Below, piece after piece: positions 59,030 through 64,000 of a stretch of 64,000 nucleotides of DNA. The number at the start of each line of letters is the position of its first letter. Position 1 is the first letter of the stretch. The stretch spans positions 128,013 to 192,012 of the forward strand of contig JTDE01000723.1 in the NCBI GenBank assembly GCA_014338405.1. Reading direction: 5' to 3'. The position numbers and the translations under genes were made by a program. The notes beneath the pieces are model-generated. The model did not search any database, was not told the origin of the DNA, and saw nothing but the letters and a program-made list of their open reading frames with translations. The stretch comes from Paragonimus skrjabini miyazakii. Lineage: Eukaryota > Platyhelminthes > Trematoda > Plagiorchiida > Troglotrematidae.

Positions 59030-60115
59030 TCACGACCGGCCAAGTATATGAACATACTATCGGCGCTTTACTCCCATACTTCGGCTCAGGTTAGGGTTTA
59101 CGGCGAGCTGTCTGACGGTTTCAGCACCAGGAGAGGCGTTCGTCAAGGCTGTCCCCTTTCACCATTTTTGCTCAATTTCGTCATGGACGGAATAATGGAG
59201 GATTGTCTCCAGCAGTCACAAGGTGTGGACCTCCTACCTGGTGGAAGGCTGACTGATCTTGATTATGCTGACGATAAGGTGTTGCCGTTTGACAACTTTC
59301 AAGCGGCACAAGCAACGCTGAATGCAATTTCGCGTTCTGCTAAGTACTTCGGAATGTGCTTCGCAGCCTAAAAATGCAAAGTACTTCTGTAAGATTGTTG
59401 TGATTACGTAGGTTTATTGTTAGATAATGAAGTCATGGAGGTTGTTGATCGTTTTGTATACCTGGGAAGCTGCATCAGCGGCGGCGGCGGAGGTGTAGGG
59501 AATGAAATAGAGACGCGTATTTCTAAGGCTAGGACGGTGTTTACTAATCTGAGGCACTTATGGCGACAGGGAGGTATTTCCTTGAAACTTAAGGGTCGCG
59601 TATATCAGACGACAGTGAAGGCTGTATTACTTTACAGCAGCGAAACATGCCTGATCAGAGTAGAAGACGTGAACCGCCTCCAGGTATTCGATCACCGACG
59701 TCTGCGTTCAATCGCTCGTATCGGGTGGCACTAGCGAGTGAGTAACGAGGAGGCTTGGAAGCCGGTGTTTGGCACTGATTGTCCAACGAGTTCTTTTATT
59801 CAGTCACTACATTTGCACAGACTTAGATGGTTAGGTCATGTATTAAGGATGCCAGCTAGTGGTCTGCCACAGCGAGCACTGTTTGCCGACGCTGCGGTCG
59901 ACTGGCGCAAGGTGTGAGGTGGACAAATAGTGACCTGTCGTAGACAAATGAAATCGTTCACGAAGGGGTTGGCCATTGTAGATCGGGTTCGTCTCCCGGG
60001 TTGGAGCCCTCGCGACTCACAGAGTCGGTGGCTTGAAACTTTAGGTGAGATGGCGGCTAACCGAGCTCAGTGGCGTGAATGTTGCCATTGTTTGGTCGAG
60101 TTGTCTGTGAAGTGA
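59030..60115 (+). pseudogene. RTE-like reverse transcriptase pseudogene
   Basis: One continuous reading frame covers the RT and C-terminal domain, interrupted only by four stops: TAA 59369-59371, TAA 59390-59392, TAG 59732-59734 and a TGA before GGQIVTCRRQ at about 59917. Motifs seen are GFSTRRGVRQGCPLSPFLLN, the catalytic DLDYADD, the thumb-like FVYLGSCISGGGG, and AVLLYSSET. The C terminus has RLRWLGHVLRM, LPGWSPRDSQSRWLETLGEM and AANRAQWREC. No frameshift was needed from start to stop, so decay is by substitution only and the copy is probably younger than copy 1. The true N-terminal half, including the endonuclease, is absent. Confidence 0.92.
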
Positions 60116-60405
60116 GTGCACTTAATGACGCGGGACAGTGAAAGCCGCAAGGAAGCTGTCTTACTGATGACGCCCTACTTTTACTTACAGCTCGGTTGTT
60201 TGTTTGCAAGGTGTAGGCGCCTTGATGTTGTATGTTTGAATGTAAACGTAGCTATTTTTTAGTGGTTAGGTCCCCTCCTCTTTTCATTTTTTTCTTTTCT
60301 CTTCCTATATAGGCTTTTGTTTCCTTCATGGTTGTGTGACAGTTAAGGATCGGTGTGAACCACTGATGTATTATTGTTTATGATGATTATGATATTACTC
60401 ATGAT
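59030..60405 (+). mobile_element. RTE-like non-LTR retrotransposon, copy 2 (5' truncated)
   Basis: The copy starts inside the RT domain (AKYMNILSALYSHTSAQVRV) and runs to the 3' end of the family, which ends in ATGATGATTATGAT at about 60380-60395. A 5' truncation with an intact 3' end is the usual outcome of incomplete target-primed reverse transcription. The last 400 bp match 47545-47955. Confidence 0.92.
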
Positions 60406-61556
60406 TTGCGGGCTTTCTGTACGTTTTATCTCGAGGAGCCGAAGCAGCTATTGCCTATCCTTCAATATAAATTTCTGTTTAAGACGTTTTTTATGTACGG
60501 TTCAATGTGTGCTACATGCCCATGAGCAAACTTTTTCAGCACTAGGCACTGCATAATCTCATACCCCAGTCGCCAAGCCCTGTGTTGAGTACACCACTCA
60601 CGTTTAGTCGGACGCTGACGAGTCTGGCTCGTCAATCGATCAGCAGTGGGAAATCAGATGACCAGAATGTTCCACGCCGCTTGAAAAACGCGTCGGACTG
60701 GTTACCGTACACAGTTGCACTTGAGTGGCTGAAGGTGACTCAGAACGTATACTATCACGAAAATACAACTTGAAAACAAGTATCAAGGGAAGACTTTTGT
60801 CTCCTTTTTTGATTTCGTGTAACGTGTACAGTACAACTGCGATTTCCATATCCAACAATACATGATAGATTATCGTATTTCTAATCAAAACCACATGAAT
60901 TTCATCAACTCTTACGAACAAAATGCAACGTCCTAGAGAGCACATTGTCAAATATTTGGTAACCAGGGTTACACAGTGGTTCGAACCTCAGTGAAATCTG
61001 GTCGCACCAATGTGCAGTACGCCCGATAACTAATCACACTGTTGAACAAAATGTAGGGAGAACTATCAAGTCAGAATTTGCCGGTGTGGACCGGATATGA
61101 CATACACGTGACCCACTGCACTCTTATTTATATAATCTAGTTTATCGGCATGCAGCACCTAAGAAGCTTTTGCTGGATATGTGGAACCATACAACCCAGA
61201 AGCGGATCGTGCCAAACAAAACTGTTCGAAAGTGTGAAAATTCCGAAATCTCCCAGCACGTAACTGCCGGTGAGGCGACAACCGATAGACCGAAATATGA
61301 CATGTATCCAACAGAGAATACCCAGATCGATCTTAATGAGGCCTGAACCATTGCGTTTCTCTACCAACTAGTTGACAGTATACCCTCGCGGACATTGAAT
61401 CCTGTTCAACAGAGTTAATGAACTTCATGTGATATTGATCAGAAATGGACTAATTTGTCATGTATCCTTGAATAGGAAATCGTATTTCAATTACATTCGC
61501 TAAGCGATCTTGGAGAAAACAAAAGCTTTCTAATGATATTGGTTTCTGCGTCCTGA
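60406..61556. other. No gene recognised
   Basis: Short frames only. Two overlapping minus frames at 61367-61137 have no domain. Confidence 0.45.
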
Positions 61557-61994
61557 ATCGTTGTCAGCCACTCAAGTGTGCCCGTGAATGTCAAACGAAC
61601 AGATAAGTCTCTCGAACAGTTAGCCACGGCTGTTGATGATCAGACGACCCTTGAACGCTCAGAACAGATTCGTAGTTATCAAACACAGATGTTCAGACAC
61701 GGTTCCTGAAGGACAGAAAATACTGCACTCAGACGGCAGCAACCTGACCTGCCAGTTGGAAACACCGAATGCAACAAACAGTCCGGCGTAAGTATTGATT
61801 TTTTGCATTCACAGCCACTCGAGGCAGCACACTGTGATCAGTTACACACTCAAATGCTCCAAGTAAGTCAGATCAGTTAGAGACAGATAGTGAATGACCA
61901 ACAGTCAGGACATATGTCACAGATAGAGTAATATTGTCGTGATACACAAGTAACACTTCTACAACACAAGCTCGATCTACAGAAGATTGATTGA
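61557..61994 (+). pseudogene. Decayed coiled-coil reading frame
   Basis: A single plus frame reads SLEQLATAVDDQTTLERSEQ, then IRSYQTQM, ENTALRRQQPDL, NTECNKQ, LEAAHCDQLHTQMLQVSQIS and DTQVTLLQHKLDLQKID. It is interrupted by three in-frame stops (TGA, TAG, TAA) and ends at a TGA. The density of Gln, Glu and Leu and the near-heptad spacing look like a long coiled-coil protein (golgin-, myosin- or kinesin-like). I cannot name the parent. The frame is preserved over about 145 codons with no shift, so it was once coding. No promoter, splice sites or parent gene are visible nearby, and a processed pseudogene or transposon coiled-coil ORF are both possible. Confidence 0.35.
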
Positions 61995-63696
61995 CCGCAC
62001 AACCCTCATTTATCAAATCGTATACTCGGTTTTGACACCTAGAATGTGAGTGTAATTGACCAGGTGACGACCAATAGCGAAGGTGGATTGGGAGGACACT
62101 AGATAAGTCCTTCTACTAGATGAGCTTGTCCCATGCAATCGACCTTGCAGTTCTGTTAAAATTAAAGTAATGCTTCCCTGTTCTTTAACCAGTTCCAGTG
62201 AGGAATTAACTAACCCGAAAGGACAACAAGAAAACTTTCGATTTTGTGATTAGTCACTCTCGGAGGTCAGTCGGTTAAATATGTGCACATGCACCGGTAA
62301 AACAAATGCAGACGAGGTCGATTGAGTTGTGTACTTGCCAACGCCCACCTCAAATGAGTTCATGTAGGGATAGCTTTGCATCGTCCTTACAGTAGATTTG
62401 GTGTGAAGTTCGAAAACAATACACTGAATTGTGCTATTTGCAGTACAGTTTCCTCACAAACCTTTGCATTCGAAAATAAGTCGGGCTATAAACCTATGAA
62501 AACCAAATTATACCAGGAAGTATGTCATGATCGACAAAATTCATCCCTCATGACAACCACCTTGTAATGTTTGGAATTGGGACTTAGAATGATATCAACT
62601 GAACATATCTGATCGCAGACCTCACATTCAGATAATCCTGTTGGTTTGAGCGCTTAGAATAAAACGCTAGCTAATCATTATTGACACTAGGGTATGGCTA
62701 AGCGCTTGGATATGATAAACCTGGCATATCTATCTTGATGTTACTGGCGTTTGTCACCAAGCTGGCCCCACAAACACGAGGACAGAATTGCAAATTCCGG
62801 CTCGGATGAGGTCATGAACTAGCAGCGAACCTTAATAAAGACAAACGTAAGTCTAGTGCTCCCCTTAAAATGTACCAGTCGACAGGCTTATCTGACTACG
62901 AAGTGCGGTTAGTGTTCAAATTGTATTAGTTTGTTGTGGTTACGATTATCATGGTAGGAGCTCGTGTCCAGTCAAACTGAAGCAGCACCCCCATCGGGTA
63001 AGTCTTTATCAGACTCCGCAGTTATAAATGGTCTAATGTTAGAACCGTCCACTTCCATATTAAGAAACGGGGTCCATATCCACACGGTCATTGATCTAAT
63101 GAGCTTAGTGTAAGATATGTCGATTGAAAGTTAGTCTCCAATGAGTAAATCTTGGTTTGCAGAGATAAATTGTATCTGGCTATTTACAAAACCACTATTT
63201 CCAACTAGTCGATGCTTCGGAGACAGCGATGAAAAACACGCACACACACATGATATGGATTGTGGAAGAAGATGCGGAAGTATCCGCGTGGAGCGAGTCC
63301 GTATTTGGACTATGAGAAAGGGTGATTTTGATTAGCGAAGTAGGTGACATGGATTTGACTAATTGTGTTTTGTGTTGTAGCACGGGTCACGTCGATGGTT
63401 CGTTTAGCGGTTGGAGTTATGTAAGTCTGTATCGGTTAAGGCTGTGAATGTGATCCGGCAGTGATCGGCAGTTCCCAAGACACGCGGCCTGTCTACTATA
63501 TTTTCCCACCTTCAATGTTTAGCCATGCGTTGTTCATAGTATTGGTTAAAGTGTGGTACAAACGTCATCGATACCATTTATCCTCATGTAGAAGTCTTTT
63601 ATCATTCAGTGATCCATTGTTTCATTCATGTTCGTGGCGGGTACTTTCTCTAAGCTTTTATCTGGTGTCTCATAGTTAAGGTGTGTGTGTGCGTGA
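61995..63696. other. No gene recognised
   Basis: Short frames only. CA- and TG-rich tracts occur at about 63238-63250 and 63681-63694, the latter abutting the RTE 5' leader. Confidence 0.45.
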
Positions 63697-64000
63697 CCTT
63701 TTCTGCCACCTTGGCGTGGTGGTCAGGCTTGTGTGCTGTTTTGATCCGGAGGGCTGTGCTGACTGCGACCTCGGTCATTGCAGGTTCAACCCTGTCAGAT
63801 TGGCCAAAGGGGAGCAGCCAGATAAAAAGCAGATGCGTCCGTTGCGAGGTGTTCGTTGTGTGTGGTGTCAGTCTGTTGCGTTTCGGTTCGGTTTGTTATT
63901 TTATTTTTTGCCTGGTATGATTCTTTGTATGTGATTGGTTTGTCTGTGCAGTATTATCTTTATGTGAATGTACCGAATGTCTTGGGATATGACTGTCGAG
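63697..64000 (+). mobile_element. RTE-like element, copy 3: 5' leader entering the window end
   Basis: Sequence from about 63697 repeats the leader at 44118-44265 (TGCCACCTTGGCG, CTGTTTTGATCCGG, CAAAGGGGAGCAG) in the same order and strand. The copy continues past the window edge, so whether it is full length cannot be seen. A TG-rich tract lies directly upstream. Confidence 0.78.

Overview
The window is repeat-rich, intron-containing animal DNA. It probably comes from a digenean flatworm (trematode): it combines an RTE-type non-LTR retrotransposon, Penelope-like elements (PLEs), a decayed Ty3/Gypsy element, a mariner, and tRNA-headed short repeats carrying hammerhead ribozymes (an architecture known from the schistosome Sm-alpha repeats). 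There are no operons, no bacterial-type gene density and no CRISPR array. The species assignment is inference. A run of 100 N (34730-34829) marks an assembly gap.

Layout. 1-19.4 kb is almost empty of recognisable genes, apart from a full-length dead mariner (753-2078, minus) and a tRNA-like relic (16.1 kb). A PLE with inverted ends lies at 22.2-23.8 kb. The only host gene I can assemble runs on the plus strand from about 26.6 to 34.5 kb. It is an ETS-domain transcription factor, most like the epithelium-specific (ESE/ELF3-EHF) group. Exons at 27958-28617, 31243-32449 and 34330-34456 join in perfect codon phase, and a 59-bp exon at 26620-26678 is a plausible upstream neighbour. The introns hold two copies of the hammerhead SINE-like family, TA/CA microsatellites and a 3' PLE fragment. 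A near-perfect foldback repeat sits at 38480-38668. From 44 kb onward come three pieces of one RTE-like family (44.1-47.95 kb, 59.0-60.4 kb, and a 5' end entering at 63.7 kb), a decayed Gypsy pol (about 48.6-51.4 kb), and a decayed coiled-coil reading frame (61.6-62.0 kb).

The most interesting system is a dispersed family of about 250 bp, with five copies (A 19392-19601 minus, B 51808-52042 minus, C 38769-39036 plus, D 27145-27365 minus, E 30661-30850 plus). It has a tRNA-like head with A and B boxes, then a hammerhead ribozyme, then a shared tail. Copies A and C keep intact CUGAYGA and GAAA cores. Copies A, B, C and D together define a consensus with a GUC cleavage triplet, a 5-bp stem II and a minimal palindromic helix III (ACTCGAGT). 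The end of the 22-kb PLE carries a weaker hammerhead-like fold as well, so two unrelated retroelement families in one locus may process their RNA through self-cleavage.
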